Shown here: positions 34,557 to 45,755 of the stretch, one piece after another | Position numbering within the stretch: position 1 is the stretch's first letter | How the letters are laid out: every line of letters starts with the position of its first letter | Source: Lewinella sp. 4G2 | GTDB lineage: Bacteria; Bacteroidota; Bacteroidia; Chitinophagales; Saprospiraceae | Length of the DNA: 64,000 bases | Direction: 5' to 3' | Assembly: GCF_001625015.1 (NCBI RefSeq) | Contig: NZ_LVWJ02000011.1 | Span: forward strand, 126,501-190,500 | The notes under the pieces: generated by a model | Database searches by the model: none | What the model saw: the letters and a program-made list of their open reading frames with translations, nothing else | What the model was told of the DNA's origin: nothing | Made by a program: the position numbers and the translations under genes

Positions 34557-36989
34557 ATGCTCAACCGCCGTTGCCTACCCACCGCATTTTTATTGTTCCT
34601 CGCCCTCTTCCTCTGCACCAGCGTCAGCGCCCAGAACGGCGAAATTAAAGGGCTGCTCGTTGATGCTGACGACCTACCCGTCATTTACGCCAACGTGGCC
34701 TTGTACGCCGATTCTAACCTCGTAAAGGTAGAGACGACCGACGACGCCGGGCTTTTTCGCATCGTCAACGTACAACCCGGAGACTACGTCCTCACGGCCA
34801 GCTACCTCGGGGCACCGGACCTGAACCGGGAACTGACCGTCACCGCCGGTATGAACGACCTTGAAGTACTCAAAATGGCACCCGCCGCCGTGGAACTGGC
34901 CGAAGCCACCGTCGTTGCCAAACGCGCCATGGTGGAGGTGAAACCCGACCGGACGGTTTTCAACGTGCAGGGAACAATCAATGCAGTGGGCGATAACGGA
35001 CTCGACCTGCTGCGCAAGGCCCCGGGCGTGACGATCGATAATAACGACAATATCAACGTGCTGAGCCGCAGCGGGGTATTGGTGTACATCGACGGTAAAC
35101 GCTCCCCACTTTCGGGCGACGAACTATCCGGCTACCTGCGCAGCCTTACCGCCGAGCAGATTGATCGCATCGATATCATAACTAACCCCGGCGCTAAGTA
35201 CGAGGCCGAAGGGAATGCCGGAATTATCGACATCCGACTCGTAAAAAATGAGAACGAGGGCGCTAATGGCTCGGCTAATTTTACCGCCACCCAGGCATTT
35301 TACAACCGCATCAACGGCAGCGTAACTGGTAATTACCGAAACAGCAAATTAAACACCTTCGGCTCGGTAGGATTCGTGGACGGAGAGAATTTCAATGTAT
35401 TTAATTTCGTCACCCAACAAAACGAGTTGGAGACCATCGAGCGTACGCGTTTCAACAATACCTGGAATAACGTTAATTACCGCTTCGGTACTGATTTTTT
35501 CCTCAGTAAAAAACATACGGTCGGGTTCCTCATTAACGGCCTGACGCAGGAAGGTGTCAATGCAAACGTTTCCAACGTCAGCATCGCCGCCATTGGCCAA
35601 CCCGTAGATAGCGTGTTGGTCGCCAACTCCGTGGCGGACGATACGCGCGACCAAACCACCTACAACCTCAACTACCGCTACGATATCGATAAGGATAAAA
35701 GCCTGAACGTCGACCTGGACTACGGCCGCTTTCGCAATACTTCGGTCCGCACCCAGCCGAACGTTTACTTTTCGCCATCCGGCGAAGTGCTTACGGAAAT
35801 TGTCAACGAATTTGACACCCCGCGCGATATCGATATTTATACCTTCCAAACCGACTACGAACAGCCGCTGGCCGGTGGTCAGTTTGGGGCCGGCATTCGC
35901 CTCAGCCGGGTGAGTACCAATAACACTTTTTTATTCTTCGACCTCCCTACGGGCAGCCCCATCCGAAATGACGATAAATCAAATTTATTTGATTACACGG
36001 AGAACGTTTACGCGGGCTACCTCAGTTATCAGAATAAATTCAACGAAAAATGGAGTTACAGCGCCGGCCTGCGTACCGAGCAAACGGACGCGGAAGGAGA
36101 CTTGACCACCTTCAATAGCCAGGAAGCGGACCCCGTCCAACTAAATTACCTCAGTTTCTTCCCCTCCGCCGGCCTGACCTACGCGCTGAACCAGCAGAAG
36201 GGGAATACCCTCGCGCTCAATTATTCCCGCCGCATCAACCGGCCGGATTACAACGTACTCAATCCCTTCCGCAACCAGATTTCCCAGCTCAGTTTCGAGT
36301 TGGGCAATCCTGACTTGCAGCCGGAGATCGTCGATAATATCGAACTGGGCTACACCCTCAATTACCGCTACAACTTCAAGCTGGCCTTCAGCGAGACCTC
36401 TAATCAAATCACCCGGTTGATCGGGCCGGACCCCGAAGACGATCGCGCTGGCTTCATCAGTTGGGACAACCTGGCGAGCAATACCGTCGTCAGTTTCAAC
36501 GCGAGTATTCCCGTTACCGTGACCAAGTGGTGGAACGCCTTTTTCAATATCAACGCCGCCCACATCAATAACCAGGCGGACTACGGCGAAAACGGCAGCG
36601 TTGACGTCCAGGTATTCACCTACAACGGCTTTACTCAGCACACCTTTACGCTGCCCGCGAAGATCACGGCGGAGCTCAGCGGCTTCTACTCTGGCCCCGG
36701 CGTGTGGGGTGGCGTGTTTGAATACGAGCCCATTTACCAGGTCAATTTTGGCTTCCAGCGCCGCTTCCTCAACGACCAACTCAACGTTAAACTCTCCGCC
36801 AACGACATCTTTTGGACCCAGGGTTTCAAGGGCGGTTCTTCCTTCAACGGCCAGGTCGGCACCGGCCGCGGGCGGTGGGACAGCCGCAACGTCGCCCTCG
36901 CGCTCTCCTACAATTTCGGTAACCAAAAGGTCAAATCACGCCGTCGCGACACGGGTCTCGGCAAGGAAGCACAACGGGCTGGGCAGTAA
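34557..36989 (+). CDS. TonB-dependent-receptor-like outer-membrane barrel
   Basis: The 810-residue protein has a signal peptide (TAFLLFLALFLCTSVSAQ) and a carboxypeptidase-like beta domain (~30-115: GLLVDADDLPVIYANVALYA). A plug (~130-230) contains VLVYIDGKRSPLSGDELSGY and IDRIDIITNPGAKYEAEG. A long barrel follows (~240-800). This arrangement fits the outer-membrane beta-barrel family that lacks SusD partners. No SusD-like gene lies nearby, so it is not a polysaccharide-utilisation locus. The signal region carries a degenerate copy of the dispersed 36-nt element (34596-34632). Confidence 0.88.
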   Translation: MLNRRCLPTAFLLFLALFLCTSVSAQNGEIKGLLVDADDLPVIYANVALYADSNLVKVETTDDAGLFRIVNVQPGDYVLTASYLGAPDLNRELTVTAGMNDLEVLKMAPAAVELAEATVVAKRAMVEVKPDRTVFNVQGTINAVGDNGLDLLRKAPGVTIDNNDNINVLSRSGVLVYIDGKRSPLSGDELSGYLRSLTAEQIDRIDIITNPGAKYEAEGNAGIIDIRLVKNENEGANGSANFTATQAFYNRINGSVTGNYRNSKLNTFGSVGFVDGENFNVFNFVTQQNELETIERTRFNNTWNNVNYRFGTDFFLSKKHTVGFLINGLTQEGVNANVSNVSIAAIGQPVDSVLVANSVADDTRDQTTYNLNYRYDIDKDKSLNVDLDYGRFRNTSVRTQPNVYFSPSGEVLTEIVNEFDTPRDIDIYTFQTDYEQPLAGGQFGAGIRLSRVSTNNTFLFFDLPTGSPIRNDDKSNLFDYTENVYAGYLSYQNKFNEKWSYSAGLRTEQTDAEGDLTTFNSQEADPVQLNYLSFFPSAGLTYALNQQKGNTLALNYSRRINRPDYNVLNPFRNQISQLSFELGNPDLQPEIVDNIELGYTLNYRYNFKLAFSETSNQITRLIGPDPEDDRAGFISWDNLASNTVVSFNASIPVTVTKWWNAFFNINAAHINNQADYGENGSVDVQVFTYNGFTQHTFTLPAKITAELSGFYSGPGVWGGVFEYEPIYQVNFGFQRRFLNDQLNVKLSANDIFWTQGFKGGSSFNGQVGTGRGRWDSRNVALALSYNFGNQKVKSRRRDTGLGKEAQRAGQ
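34596..34632 (-). repeat. Dispersed 36-nt element, degenerate, in signal peptide
   Basis: The minus-strand core GGGCGCTGACGCTGGTGC (two changes) is followed 8 nt later by AGGGCGAGG. It is read in reverse as CTSVSAQ. Confidence 0.4.
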
Positions 36990-37314
36990 GTCCGTCACCC
37001 TAGTTTTTCATTACGGTGCTGCCTCCGGCGGTGGGCGCTGCCGCGGGTACCAACTAAGGGGCAAGTAATTTGGATTAAGCAATAACGGATTGGGCCCCTT
37101 CAACACGAGACTTACCTCGTAAAGAGATAGGTGTCCACAGGAAAAGGGATCCTAACTATGGAAGGTGACAAGCTCTCTTAAATCCATTATCAGTACCTCA
37201 GCCAACGTGGACCAACGGACGACGTATGAAATAATGTAGCCATACACTAGAACATATTGGCGTACTGACCGTACCTTAAAACCGAACGAAGCCCCGCAAT
37301 CCTTTTGCTTCGCT
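36990..37314. other. Intergenic gap with dispersed element
   Basis: The 325 bp between the receptor gene and the lectin-like gene contain the dispersed 36-nt element at 37033-37069 and otherwise no open frame, terminator stem or RNA gene that I can support. The downstream gene's promoter is probably near 37280-37312. Confidence 0.5.
37033..37069 (+). repeat. Dispersed 36-nt element, intergenic copy
   Basis: GGGCGCTGCCGCGGGTAC (two changes from the core) is followed 8 nt later by GGGCAAGTAATT. Its tail is closest to the copy at 7412. Confidence 0.7.
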
Positions 37315-38832
37315 ATGAAACGCTTTTTGATGCTTTGCACGTGCATCTTAGCCGTGCCTTTCTTTGTAACCGCAACCAACGCTCAAAATTCACCACCCGT
37401 CGCCGTAGACGACGATCAGTTCCGCATCCGCGAGGACATCGGCCCGACGGGTATTGAGTACTCCACCCTCCTGAGAAATGACTTCGATCCGGACGGCAAC
37501 GCCCTCCGCATCACCGGCTTCGACTTTGGGGACTTCCCCGGCACGATTGCCGACCAACCGGACGACGAGAGTATCCTCTTCACAACTGCCCCCAATTTCT
37601 CGGGGATCATCCAGTTCACCTACACCATCACGGATGGCCTGGCGGAAAGCTCCGCCACCATCACATTGAATATCCTCGAAGATGGCCGGGACGCCCTGGT
37701 GAGCCTGAATGGCACCTTCGAGGTCAGGTCCTCCGTAACGCCGGAATTTCTGGCCAGCCCCCGAGCAAATGAGAACCGGGCCGGCGTCATTCTCCGTCAG
37801 TGTGGCGCCTTTGCGGACACCTGGAACATTACGGACCTGGGCAACGGCTATCATCGCGTCGCCCTCAACCAGGATGGAAACCGCTCCCTGGAAAGCTGGG
37901 CCTCCAGCGGGCCGGTGGACCGCGTCAACGCCAGCATCTACCGCAGTAACGGGCAGCCCTGGCAGCAGTGGCGAATCACCCAGTCAAATGACGGCACCTA
38001 CCAGTTTGTCAACCGCTGGAACCCGCGCCTGCTCTCCGAAATCGGCGGTGCCCTTTTGGTAACGGACCGCAGCACCTTCGAGGCCGTCCGCCAAAACTGG
38101 GAGCTCAACCTCTTTGGGACGGTCCCTTGTGAAACGGCGAGCGTCGAGGGTTTGTACGAGATCGTTCCCTTTACCCGTCCCTACCTGGGGCTCACGACTG
38201 ACGGCACCACCAACCGTAGCGACGTGCTCCTCACCTTCGACGTAGAGAATGCCCCCCGCTGGCGAGTAACCGCGGCCGGAGATGGATTATACGCCATTCA
38301 CCTGGATGGCAGCAATCAATCACTGGAATCTTACAGCCGCAGTGGACCCAATGCCACGGACGATGCGACCACCTATCGCTTCATCGATCGCCCCTGGCAA
38401 CGGTGGGCCATCACCCCCGACGCGGAACGAACCAATGGCGTCCGCATCACCCAGGAGTGGAGCGGAAAGGTATTATTCTCCACAGATGACGTCAGTCTTG
38501 AGGATGGCACGGGTAGCGTAGATGAATTATGGATCTTGCGACGAGTTGCACCTACGTCGCCAATGGCTTCCACAATACAGCTAAGTGCGCCTTCCGCCGG
38601 GGCCTACCCCAGCCCATTTACTACTGAGCTTACAGTCACCACCGCCGCTGGGGAAGATGATGGCATTCAACAACTAATCATCTCCGACCTGAATGGTCGC
38701 GTCCTCCAACGGGTCGCCGGTAACGCGGCCAGTACCCAGCGGATTGACCTTGGTGCACTGCCGAGCGGTTCCTACTTGTTACGAACTGAACTAAAGGCTT
38801 CCGTGACCAACCAGATTATTGTGAAACAGTAA
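37315..38832 (+). CDS. Secreted T9SS cargo with cadherin-like and ricin-type lectin domains
   Basis: The 505-residue product has a signal peptide (CTCILAVPFFVTATNAQN). A cadherin/VCBS-like beta domain follows (~25-125: PPVAVDDDQFRIREDIGPTG). Two beta-trefoil-like stretches carry the ricin QxW signature (QQWRITQ near 222, QRWAITP near 365) with repeated LESW/LESY motifs. The C-terminal ~80 residues (PSAGAYPSPFTTELTVTT, then LPSGSYLLRTEL) look like a type IX sorting domain. It probably binds carbohydrate outside the cell (inference). A terminator follows at 38858. Confidence 0.8.
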   Translation: MKRFLMLCTCILAVPFFVTATNAQNSPPVAVDDDQFRIREDIGPTGIEYSTLLRNDFDPDGNALRITGFDFGDFPGTIADQPDDESILFTTAPNFSGIIQFTYTITDGLAESSATITLNILEDGRDALVSLNGTFEVRSSVTPEFLASPRANENRAGVILRQCGAFADTWNITDLGNGYHRVALNQDGNRSLESWASSGPVDRVNASIYRSNGQPWQQWRITQSNDGTYQFVNRWNPRLLSEIGGALLVTDRSTFEAVRQNWELNLFGTVPCETASVEGLYEIVPFTRPYLGLTTDGTTNRSDVLLTFDVENAPRWRVTAAGDGLYAIHLDGSNQSLESYSRSGPNATDDATTYRFIDRPWQRWAITPDAERTNGVRITQEWSGKVLFSTDDVSLEDGTGSVDELWILRRVAPTSPMASTIQLSAPSAGAYPSPFTTELTVTTAAGEDDGIQQLIISDLNGRVLQRVAGNAASTQRIDLGALPSGSYLLRTELKASVTNQIIVKQ

Positions 38833-38857
38833 TTAGACAGCACTCAAACCTACCTCT

Positions 38858-38894
38858 GGGGACTACCGGCAGCAGTGCTGGTGGTCCCTTTTTT
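38858..38894 (+). terminator. Rho-independent terminator
   Basis: GGGACTACC and GGTGGTCCC form a 9-bp stem (one G-T pair), followed by six T. It follows the lectin-like gene and precedes the propionate operon. Confidence 0.88.
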
Positions 38895-39008
38895 GTGTCT
38901 CTTCGGTAGTAGAGACTGGGTGACGATTCTGGCTTGTATTCTCGCCCGTTTACATCCCCCCACTTTTGCCTAACTTACGACCCACCACAATTTTTGTCCT
39001 TCCCGAGC

Positions 39009-39488
39009 ATGCCCACTTACACCACCCAAATCAACGGCCGTACCTACGCCGTTCCCGATGCCGAATTAGCGGCCGCCGACCTTCACACCAGCCCCGATGG
39101 CAAGCTACACCTTCTCCACCAAGGGCGCAGTTTTGCGGTGGAAGTGCTCTCCATCGACCGGGTAGAAAAAACGGTGACGCTGAGTCTGAACCAACAAAAC
39201 TTTACGGTCGCTTTACGGGATGAGATCGATCAGCAAATTGATGCCCTTGGCTATTCCTCCACCGAAACGGTCGTGAGTAAGGATGTCATGGCCCCGATGC
39301 CCGGGCTGGTGCTGGACGTCCTCGTCGCGGAGGGACAGGAAGTAGCGGCCGGCACGCCCCTCATCATCCTGGAGGCCATGAAGATGGAGAACGTCCTCAA
39401 GGCGGAAGGCGACGGCACGGTCGGCAAGATCCACGCCGAAAAGGGCGCCGCCGTAGAGAAGAAAGAACTGCTCATCAGCATCGACTAA
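39009..39488 (+). CDS. Biotin carboxyl carrier protein of an acyl-CoA carboxylase
   Basis: It carries the biotin that shuttles CO2 between the carboxylase and transferase subunits. I choose the ATG at 39009 (159 residues); the frame is open 25 codons upstream without family similarity. The biotinyl-lysine motif EAMKMEN lies near residue 124 inside the C-terminal lipoyl-like fold (MAPMPGLVLDVLVAEGQEV). The N-terminal half is the domain seen in stand-alone propionyl-CoA carboxylase carriers. It is the first gene of the cluster running to 45.6 kb. Confidence 0.9.
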   Translation: MPTYTTQINGRTYAVPDAELAAADLHTSPDGKLHLLHQGRSFAVEVLSIDRVEKTVTLSLNQQNFTVALRDEIDQQIDALGYSSTETVVSKDVMAPMPGLVLDVLVAEGQEVAAGTPLIILEAMKMENVLKAEGDGTVGKIHAEKGAAVEKKELLISID

Positions 39489-39498
39489 AGCGCAACGT

Positions 39499-40446
39499 AT
39501 GAGTACCCCGCCATTTCAAAAACCGAGTAAAGCAGACTGGCTCGCAAAGGTCGAAAAGGACCTGAAAGGCAAAGATCTTGAAAGCCTGAATTTTACCGTT
39601 GCCGGAAACACCTACAGTCCCTTCCACCACCTGAGTGACGCCCCGGTCGCCCACCCACCCGTTGCGGGGATGCCCTCCGGCCACCGCTTGGTTGGCATCG
39701 AGATCACGGTGGGAGACGACTACAAAGGAGCCAACGCTATCGCCCTCGACGCACTGGCTAAAGGAGCCGACCTCCTGCTTTTCAGGATCAGGTCCATCGA
39801 AACGCTGACGAAGGCCAACCGGAAGATCCTGCTCAAAGGAATCCTGACCGATATCGTTACCATCATCTTTGCGGAGCCACTTTACAAATATCCTGGCGCT
39901 CCCTTATTGCTTCAGCAAGGGCAAGATTACCACATCGATGCGCTAGCGGGAGACATCGCCGCCGGACTGTATTCCGCCATGGAAAGCTACGTAGAAGATG
40001 GCGTCAAGAACCCAACGTTTCACGTCCGCAGCCGCCCAAATTACCTCCGGACCATCGCCGAATTGCGCGCCCTCCGACTCTGCTGGAGCCGCATCAGTGA
40101 AGCGTGTGGTGGTCGCAGTAATTGTACCGTGATTGGTCACGTTGCCCACCCGCCGGAAAGTGACGCGAACCAGAATAAGATCGTGGCCACGACTAGCGCC
40201 ATGTCCCTCATCATCGGAGGCGCCAACGGGCTAATCGTTGCGGCCAGCGACGGTGGTGCTGGCACCAACTTCAGCCGCCGCGTCGCCCTCAACCTTCAAC
40301 ACATCCTCGAGTACGAGAGCCACCTCGCCGGGCTACCTGATCCAGCTGCCGGCAGCTACTATCTGGAGCAACTCACGGACGATATCGCCGCCAAGCTTTG
40401 GCAGAAATTTCAGCACCTCACCACCGATTCCAGCTTCAACATTTAA
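39499..40446 (+). CDS. mutA: Methylmalonyl-CoA mutase small-subunit-like protein, shortened
   Basis: The 315-residue protein matches the N-terminal substrate-barrel part of the mutase beta subunit (AALG-type segments such as GHRLVGIEITVGDDYKGANA, VRSRPNYLRTIAELRALRLC and the closing LPDPAAGSYYLEQLTDDIA). It is far shorter than usual beta subunits (~450-640). The cobalamin-binding-like C-terminal domain is absent and the barrel itself appears trimmed. It is probably a structural, non-catalytic partner of the large subunit encoded two genes downstream. It begins 10 bp after the biotin carrier gene. Confidence 0.85.
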   Translation: MSTPPFQKPSKADWLAKVEKDLKGKDLESLNFTVAGNTYSPFHHLSDAPVAHPPVAGMPSGHRLVGIEITVGDDYKGANAIALDALAKGADLLLFRIRSIETLTKANRKILLKGILTDIVTIIFAEPLYKYPGAPLLLQQGQDYHIDALAGDIAAGLYSAMESYVEDGVKNPTFHVRSRPNYLRTIAELRALRLCWSRISEACGGRSNCTVIGHVAHPPESDANQNKIVATTSAMSLIIGGANGLIVAASDGGAGTNFSRRVALNLQHILEYESHLAGLPDPAAGSYYLEQLTDDIAAKLWQKFQHLTTDSSFNI

Positions 40447-40450
40447 GACC

Positions 40451-41929
40451 ATGCAAAAAATATTAGTCGCCAACCGGGGAGAGATCGCGCTGCGGGTCAT
40501 GCGCACCGCCCGCAAAATGGGCATCGCTACCGTCGCCGTTTACTCCGAAGCGGACCGGGGAGCACCCCACGTCCGCTTTGCCGAAGAAGCCATCTTACTG
40601 GGCCCCGCACCTTCCAGCCAGTCCTACCTGGATATGGACAAGGTAATCCAGGCGGCCCTCGATACCGGGGCGGAGGGCATTCACCCGGGCTACGGTTTTC
40701 TTTCCGAGAATGCGGAATTCTCCCAACGCGTGGAGGACGCGGGATTAATTTTCATCGGCCCAAAACCCCACGCCATCCGCATTATGGGGAATAAACTGGC
40801 GGCCAAGGATGCCGTTTCGGCCTACGACATCCCGATGGTGCCCGGCATTGAGGAGGCCATTACGGACGTCGAGTTGGCCGGCCAGATTGGAGAGCAGATC
40901 GGCTACCCCATTCTCATCAAGGCGGCTGCCGGTGGTGGTGGCAAGGGCATGCGGATCGTCAACGGCCCGGCGGAGCTTAAAGAAGGAATGGAACGGGCCA
41001 TCAGCGAAGCCCAGTCCGCTTTTGGTGACGGGGCGGTTTTCATCGAAAAGTACGTCACGTCTCCCCGCCACATCGAGATCCAGGTGCTGGCGGATAACCA
41101 CGGCAACGTCGTCCACTTATTTGAGCGGGAGTGTTCCGTCCAACGGAGGCACCAGAAGGTGGTGGAGGAAGCCCCTTCCGTCCCCCTCAGCCTGGCACCT
41201 GCGTTACGCGCCCAAATGGGAGAGGCGGCCGTACGCTGCGCCAAAGCCTGCGACTACCGCGGTGCCGGCACGGTAGAGTTTTTGCTCGACGACCAAAACA
41301 ACTTCTACTTCCTCGAAATGAATACCCGCCTGCAGGTGGAACACCCGGTTACGGAGCTCATCACCGGGGTCGACTTGGTAGAACAACAGATCAAGGTGGC
41401 CCGCGGCGAGCGCTTGGCCTTTACTCAGGAAGACCTTTCCATTACCGGCCACGCCCTCGAACTACGGGTTTACGCCGAGGATCCGCTTGATGGTTTCCTC
41501 CCCAGCATCGGCACGCTGGAGACTTACCAAAAGCCATCCGGCGAGGGCATCCGCGTGGATGACGGCTTTGAGGAGGGAATGGAAGTTCCGATCTATTACG
41601 ACCCGATGATTGCCAAGCTCATCACCTACGGCGCGACCCGGGCCGAAGCCCTCCAAAAAATGCGGGAAGCGATCGATGCCTACCGGGTGGAAGGCATCGC
41701 CACTACCCTCCCCTTCGGGCGTTTCGTGGTGGACCACGAAGCATTCATATCCGGCAACTTTGATACCCACTTCGTCAAACAACACTACACGGCGGAGGCG
41801 ATCCTGGAGAAACAGCAGGATATGGAAAAAATTGCGGCCCTTGCCGCTGCAGTCATTTTTGAAGATAGCCGGCGAACCCTGACCGTTCCGGTGACGACCG
41901 GTGAATCCTGGAAAAATCGTATTCAATGA
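40451..41929 (+). CDS. pccA: Acyl-CoA (propionyl-CoA) carboxylase, biotin carboxylase subunit
   Basis: It carboxylates biotin with bicarbonate and ATP. The ATG at 40451 (492 residues) starts with the classic [20 protein letters not shown]; the longer open frame reaches back into mutA and is ignored. The ATP-grasp glycine loop [12 protein letters not shown] (~158) and [14 protein letters not shown] with RLQVEHPVT (~292) are intact. There is no biotin domain on this chain, which explains the separate carrier gene. Its stop overlaps the next ATG (ATGA). Confidence 0.93.
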   Translation: MQKILVANRGEIALRVMRTARKMGIATVAVYSEADRGAPHVRFAEEAILLGPAPSSQSYLDMDKVIQAALDTGAEGIHPGYGFLSENAEFSQRVEDAGLIFIGPKPHAIRIMGNKLAAKDAVSAYDIPMVPGIEEAITDVELAGQIGEQIGYPILIKAAAGGGGKGMRIVNGPAELKEGMERAISEAQSAFGDGAVFIEKYVTSPRHIEIQVLADNHGNVVHLFERECSVQRRHQKVVEEAPSVPLSLAPALRAQMGEAAVRCAKACDYRGAGTVEFLLDDQNNFYFLEMNTRLQVEHPVTELITGVDLVEQQIKVARGERLAFTQEDLSITGHALELRVYAEDPLDGFLPSIGTLETYQKPSGEGIRVDDGFEEGMEVPIYYDPMIAKLITYGATRAEALQKMREAIDAYRVEGIATTLPFGRFVVDHEAFISGNFDTHFVKQHYTAEAILEKQQDMEKIAALAAAVIFEDSRRTLTVPVTTGESWKNRIQ

Positions 41930-43986
41930 AATATCCGGAATTCAAAAAAATAGCCTGGGAGCGGCCTGCTGGGAGAGGCCCGGACCGAAAGGAACACGAA
42001 GGCTACGTCGCCGGAATCCCTCCCTACCTGCGCGGCCCCTACTCCGCCATGTACGCCATTCGCCCGTGGACGATCCGCCAGTACGCCGGGTTTTCTACCG
42101 CGGAGGCCAGCAATGCCTTCTACCGCCGCAACCTGGCCCAGGGGCAGAAGGGGCTTTCGGTCGCCTTCGATCTGGCTACCCACCGGGGTTACGATTCGGA
42201 CCACCCCCGCGTTACCGGAGACGTTGGCATGGCCGGCGTCGCGATCGATACCGTGGAGGATATGAAAATTCTTTTTGAGGATATTCCCCTCGATAAGATG
42301 TCGGTATCCATGACCATGAACGGCGCCGTATTACCGGTGATGGCTTTTTACATCGTTGCGGCGGAAGAGCAGGGCGGTAATCAAAATTTACTCGCCGGCA
42401 CCATCCAGAATGATATATTAAAAGAATTCATGGTACGCAATACGTACATCTATCCCCCGGCGCCGAGCATGCGCATTATTGGGGATATTTTTGCGTACAC
42501 CAAGGAGCACATGCCGCGATTTAATTCCATATCGATCAGCGGCTACCACATGCACGAAGCCGGTGCCTCGGCGGCCATTGAACTAGCCTACACGCTGGCC
42601 GACGGACTGGAATATTTACGTACCGGCATCGCGGCCGGTCTGGCGATTGACGATTTCGCACCGCGGCTCAGTTTTTTCTGGGGTATCGGGATGGACCACT
42701 TCCGGGAGATCGCCAAAATGCGCGCCGCGCGCCTATTGTGGGCGGAGATCGTGCGGGGTTTAGGCGCTACCAATCCTAAATCCATGGCGCTGCGCACCCA
42801 CTGCCAAACCTCCGGCTGGTCGCTGACCGCGCAGGATCCGTTCAACAATATCGCCCGGACGGCCATCGAAGCACTCGCGGCCGTTTTTGGCGGCACCCAG
42901 TCGTTGCACACCAATTCGTTGGACGAGGCCATCGCGCTGCCCACCGATTTCTCCGCTAAAATTGCGCGGGATACGCAGAAGCATCTCCAGCAAGCTATTG
43001 GCGTCACCAACGTAGTCGACCCCTGGGGCGGCTCTTACCACGTCGAGCAGCTCACCCAGGAGCTGCTCACGGAAGCCCGCGAACTCATCGCCGAGGTGGA
43101 AGAACTCGGCGGTATGGCGAAAGCCATCGAGCAAGGCTTGCCCAAAATGCGCATCGAGGAAGCCGCCGCTCGGAAGCAGGCACGCATCGATTCCGGTGAC
43201 GAAAAAATTATTGGCGTCAACCTCTTCCCTAACCTAGACGAAGAAGAAAAAATCGATACGCTGGAGGTCGATAACGCCGCCGTTCGCGAAGCGCAGATCG
43301 AGCGACTGCGTACCGTCAAAAACAATCGGGATGCGGGCGCTGCCGCAGGTGCTTTGCAAAGGGTACGGGACTGCGCGGAAAGCGGGGAGGGCAACCTCCT
43401 GGCCGTCGCCGTGGAAGCCGCCAGGGCGAGGTGTACCCTCGGGGAGATCAGTGATGCCCTCGAGACCGTATTTACCCGTTACCGCGCTCAACCGCGCCTC
43501 ATCAGTGGCACCTACCGTAACGAAATGAAACAGAACGCCGGATTCTTGCGGGCGCGGGAGCTCTCCAACCAGTTCGCCGAACACTTTGGTCGCCGACCGC
43601 GCATCCTCGTCGCTAAGTTGGGGCAGGATGGCCACGATCGCGGCGCCAAGGTGATCGCCAGCAGCTTCGCCGATATCGGCTTTGACGTGGACGTGGGTCC
43701 TCTCTTCCAAACGCCGGAGGAAGCGGCCCGCCACGCCGTAGAAAACGACGTCCACATTCTGGGAATCTCCTCGCTGGCAGCGGGGCACAAGACGCTCGTC
43801 CCCCAAGCCATTGCTGCCCTCAAAGCAGAAGGGGCGGATGACATTTTAGTAGTTACCGGAGGCGTCATTCCGGAGCAGGACTATCTCTTTCTTTACGACC
43901 GGGGCGTCGCCGCCATCTTTGGCCCTGGGACGGTGATTGCGACCGCCGCTTCCTCCATCCTTGAGCTGCTGCTCCCCGAACGGTAG
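41926..43986 (+). CDS. mutB: Methylmalonyl-CoA mutase large subunit
   Basis: It interconverts methylmalonyl-CoA and succinyl-CoA with adenosylcobalamin. The 686-residue chain has the barrel signature [39 protein letters not shown] and, at ~567-573, the cobalamin base-off motif GQDGHDRG (DxHxxG) followed by [12 protein letters not shown]. The linker between barrel and cobalamin domain (residues ~470-476, AGAAAGA) is encoded by an exact copy of the dispersed element (43335-43352), so that element lies in a tolerant part of the protein. Translation is coupled to pccA. Confidence 0.95.
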   Translation: MKYPEFKKIAWERPAGRGPDRKEHEGYVAGIPPYLRGPYSAMYAIRPWTIRQYAGFSTAEASNAFYRRNLAQGQKGLSVAFDLATHRGYDSDHPRVTGDVGMAGVAIDTVEDMKILFEDIPLDKMSVSMTMNGAVLPVMAFYIVAAEEQGGNQNLLAGTIQNDILKEFMVRNTYIYPPAPSMRIIGDIFAYTKEHMPRFNSISISGYHMHEAGASAAIELAYTLADGLEYLRTGIAAGLAIDDFAPRLSFFWGIGMDHFREIAKMRAARLLWAEIVRGLGATNPKSMALRTHCQTSGWSLTAQDPFNNIARTAIEALAAVFGGTQSLHTNSLDEAIALPTDFSAKIARDTQKHLQQAIGVTNVVDPWGGSYHVEQLTQELLTEARELIAEVEELGGMAKAIEQGLPKMRIEEAAARKQARIDSGDEKIIGVNLFPNLDEEEKIDTLEVDNAAVREAQIERLRTVKNNRDAGAAAGALQRVRDCAESGEGNLLAVAVEAARARCTLGEISDALETVFTRYRAQPRLISGTYRNEMKQNAGFLRARELSNQFAEHFGRRPRILVAKLGQDGHDRGAKVIASSFADIGFDVDVGPLFQTPEEAARHAVENDVHILGISSLAAGHKTLVPQAIAALKAEGADDILVVTGGVIPEQDYLFLYDRGVAAIFGPGTVIATAASSILELLLPER
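43335..43371 (+). repeat. Dispersed 36-nt element inside mutB
   Basis: It has an exact core GGGCGCTGCCGCAGGTGC, then 8 nt, then GGGTACGGGAC. It is read as AGAAAGA in the linker before the cobalamin-binding domain. Confidence 0.75.
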
Positions 43987-44034
43987 TCACCCTAATTCAA
44001 CTTTCCCTTCGCCCTACCCACAAGTACTCAACCA

Positions 44035-45573
44035 ATGACCAACCAGGAAATCCTCAACGAAAAGCTGAACGCCTCCCGCCTGGGTGGTGGCCAATCCCGG
44101 ATCGACCGCCAACACGAAAAGGGCAAATTGACGGCCCACGAACGCGTCCACCTGCTTATGGACGACGGTAGCTTTGAGGAGATCGGTGCCCTCGTAACCC
44201 ACCGGACTTCAGACTTCGGGATGGCCGATCAGGTCTTCCCGGGCGACGGCGTAGTGACCGGCTACGGTACGGTGGATGGCCGATTGGTGTACGTCTTCGC
44301 CCAGGACTTTACCGTTTTCGGTGGCTCCCTTTCGGAGACCCACGCCGAAAAGATCTGTAAGGTGATGGACATGGCCCTCAAGGTTGGAGCACCCCTCATC
44401 GGCCTCAATGACAGTGGTGGGGCGAGGATTCAAGAAGGCGTGCGGTCCCTCGGTGGCTACGCGGACATTTTTTACCGGAACGTACAGGCGAGTGGGGTAA
44501 TTCCCCAACTATCGGCCATCATGGGCCCGTGCGCGGGTGGCGCGGTGTACTCCCCCGCCCTGACGGACTTCACCATTATGGTGGAGGATACGAGCTACAT
44601 GTTCGTCACCGGCCCGAACGTCGTTAAAACGGTAACCAACGAGACCGTCACCAGTGAGGAATTGGGGGGAGCGAGTGCGCACTCGACCAAATCCGGCGTA
44701 ACCCACCTGACGGCAGCGAATGACGTCATCTGTATCCAAAAACTGAAGCGGCTGTTGTCCTACCTCCCGCAAAACTGTGAGGAAACGCCGGCTGCCCTAC
44801 CCTACCAACTCGGTGAGGAAGTAAGGGAGCAGCTGGAGTCGGTCGTCCCCGCCAGCGCCAACCAGCCCTACGATATGCGTGACGTGATCGCCGGCGTCAT
44901 CGACGAGTCTTCCTTTCTGGAAATCCAACCAGATTATGCGGATAACATCGTAGTCGGGTTTGCCAGGATTGCCGGGCGAAGTATCGGTATTGTGGCCAAT
45001 CAGCCGATGAGCTTAGCGGGGGTGCTGGACGTAAATTCCAGCAAAAAAGCCGCGCGCTTTACCCGGACTTGTGATTGTTTCAACGTGCCCTTACTGGTAC
45101 TGGTGGACGTCCCTGGCTTCCTGCCCGGTACGGACCAGGAGTGGAATGGCATCATTACCAATGGCGCTAAATTACTGTACGCCCTGAGTGAAGCGACCGT
45201 CCCGCGCGTGACCGTCATCACTCGCAAGGCTTACGGTGGAGCCTACGACGTGATGAACTCTAAGCACATCGGTGCGGATATGAACTTCGCCTGGCCCGGG
45301 GCCGAAATTGCCGTCATGGGTGCTAAGGGAGCGAGTGAGATCATCTTCCGGAATGAGATCAAAAAGGCGGCAGACCCCGCTGCGAAGCTGGCCGAAAAGG
45401 AACGGGAATACGCAGACACTTTCGCCAATCCCTACCGCGCCGCGCAGCGTGGATTCGTGGATGAGGTGATTTACCCGAAGGATACCCGTCGTAAGCTCAT
45501 CAGGGCATTCGCTATGCTGGAAAACAAGGTGGTGGATCGGCCCCGACGGAAGCATGGCAACGTGCCACTCTAA
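44035..45573 (+). CDS. pccB: Acyl-CoA (propionyl-CoA) carboxylase, carboxyltransferase subunit
   Basis: It moves the carboxyl group from carboxybiotin to propionyl-CoA, giving methylmalonyl-CoA for the mutase. The 512-residue crotonase-fold protein has the opening [20 protein letters not shown], the oxyanion-forming [15 protein letters not shown] and [16 protein letters not shown], and the C-terminal [20 protein letters not shown]. It is complete. It lies 48 bp downstream of mutB. The methylmalonyl-CoA epimerase and the mutase chaperone MeaB are not encoded here. Confidence 0.94.
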   Translation: MTNQEILNEKLNASRLGGGQSRIDRQHEKGKLTAHERVHLLMDDGSFEEIGALVTHRTSDFGMADQVFPGDGVVTGYGTVDGRLVYVFAQDFTVFGGSLSETHAEKICKVMDMALKVGAPLIGLNDSGGARIQEGVRSLGGYADIFYRNVQASGVIPQLSAIMGPCAGGAVYSPALTDFTIMVEDTSYMFVTGPNVVKTVTNETVTSEELGGASAHSTKSGVTHLTAANDVICIQKLKRLLSYLPQNCEETPAALPYQLGEEVREQLESVVPASANQPYDMRDVIAGVIDESSFLEIQPDYADNIVVGFARIAGRSIGIVANQPMSLAGVLDVNSSKKAARFTRTCDCFNVPLLVLVDVPGFLPGTDQEWNGIITNGAKLLYALSEATVPRVTVITRKAYGGAYDVMNSKHIGADMNFAWPGAEIAVMGAKGASEIIFRNEIKKAADPAAKLAEKEREYADTFANPYRAAQRGFVDEVIYPKDTRRKLIRAFAMLENKVVDRPRRKHGNVPL

Positions 45574-45755
45574 ATTATCCGACTCGTTTAGATGAACTGG
45601 GAGTTTCAGTTGGTGGCGGTTTAAATAATATTAACAGGGTAAGGGCAAGAAGCCGGTTGAATCCGGGAACACTGTTGGGGCACAAGCGTTGGAGTCATCA
45701 TGGTTGCTAATCCAACCAGAATGATTTGTCTTTCCACTTTCTCGCCCATCCAGCC

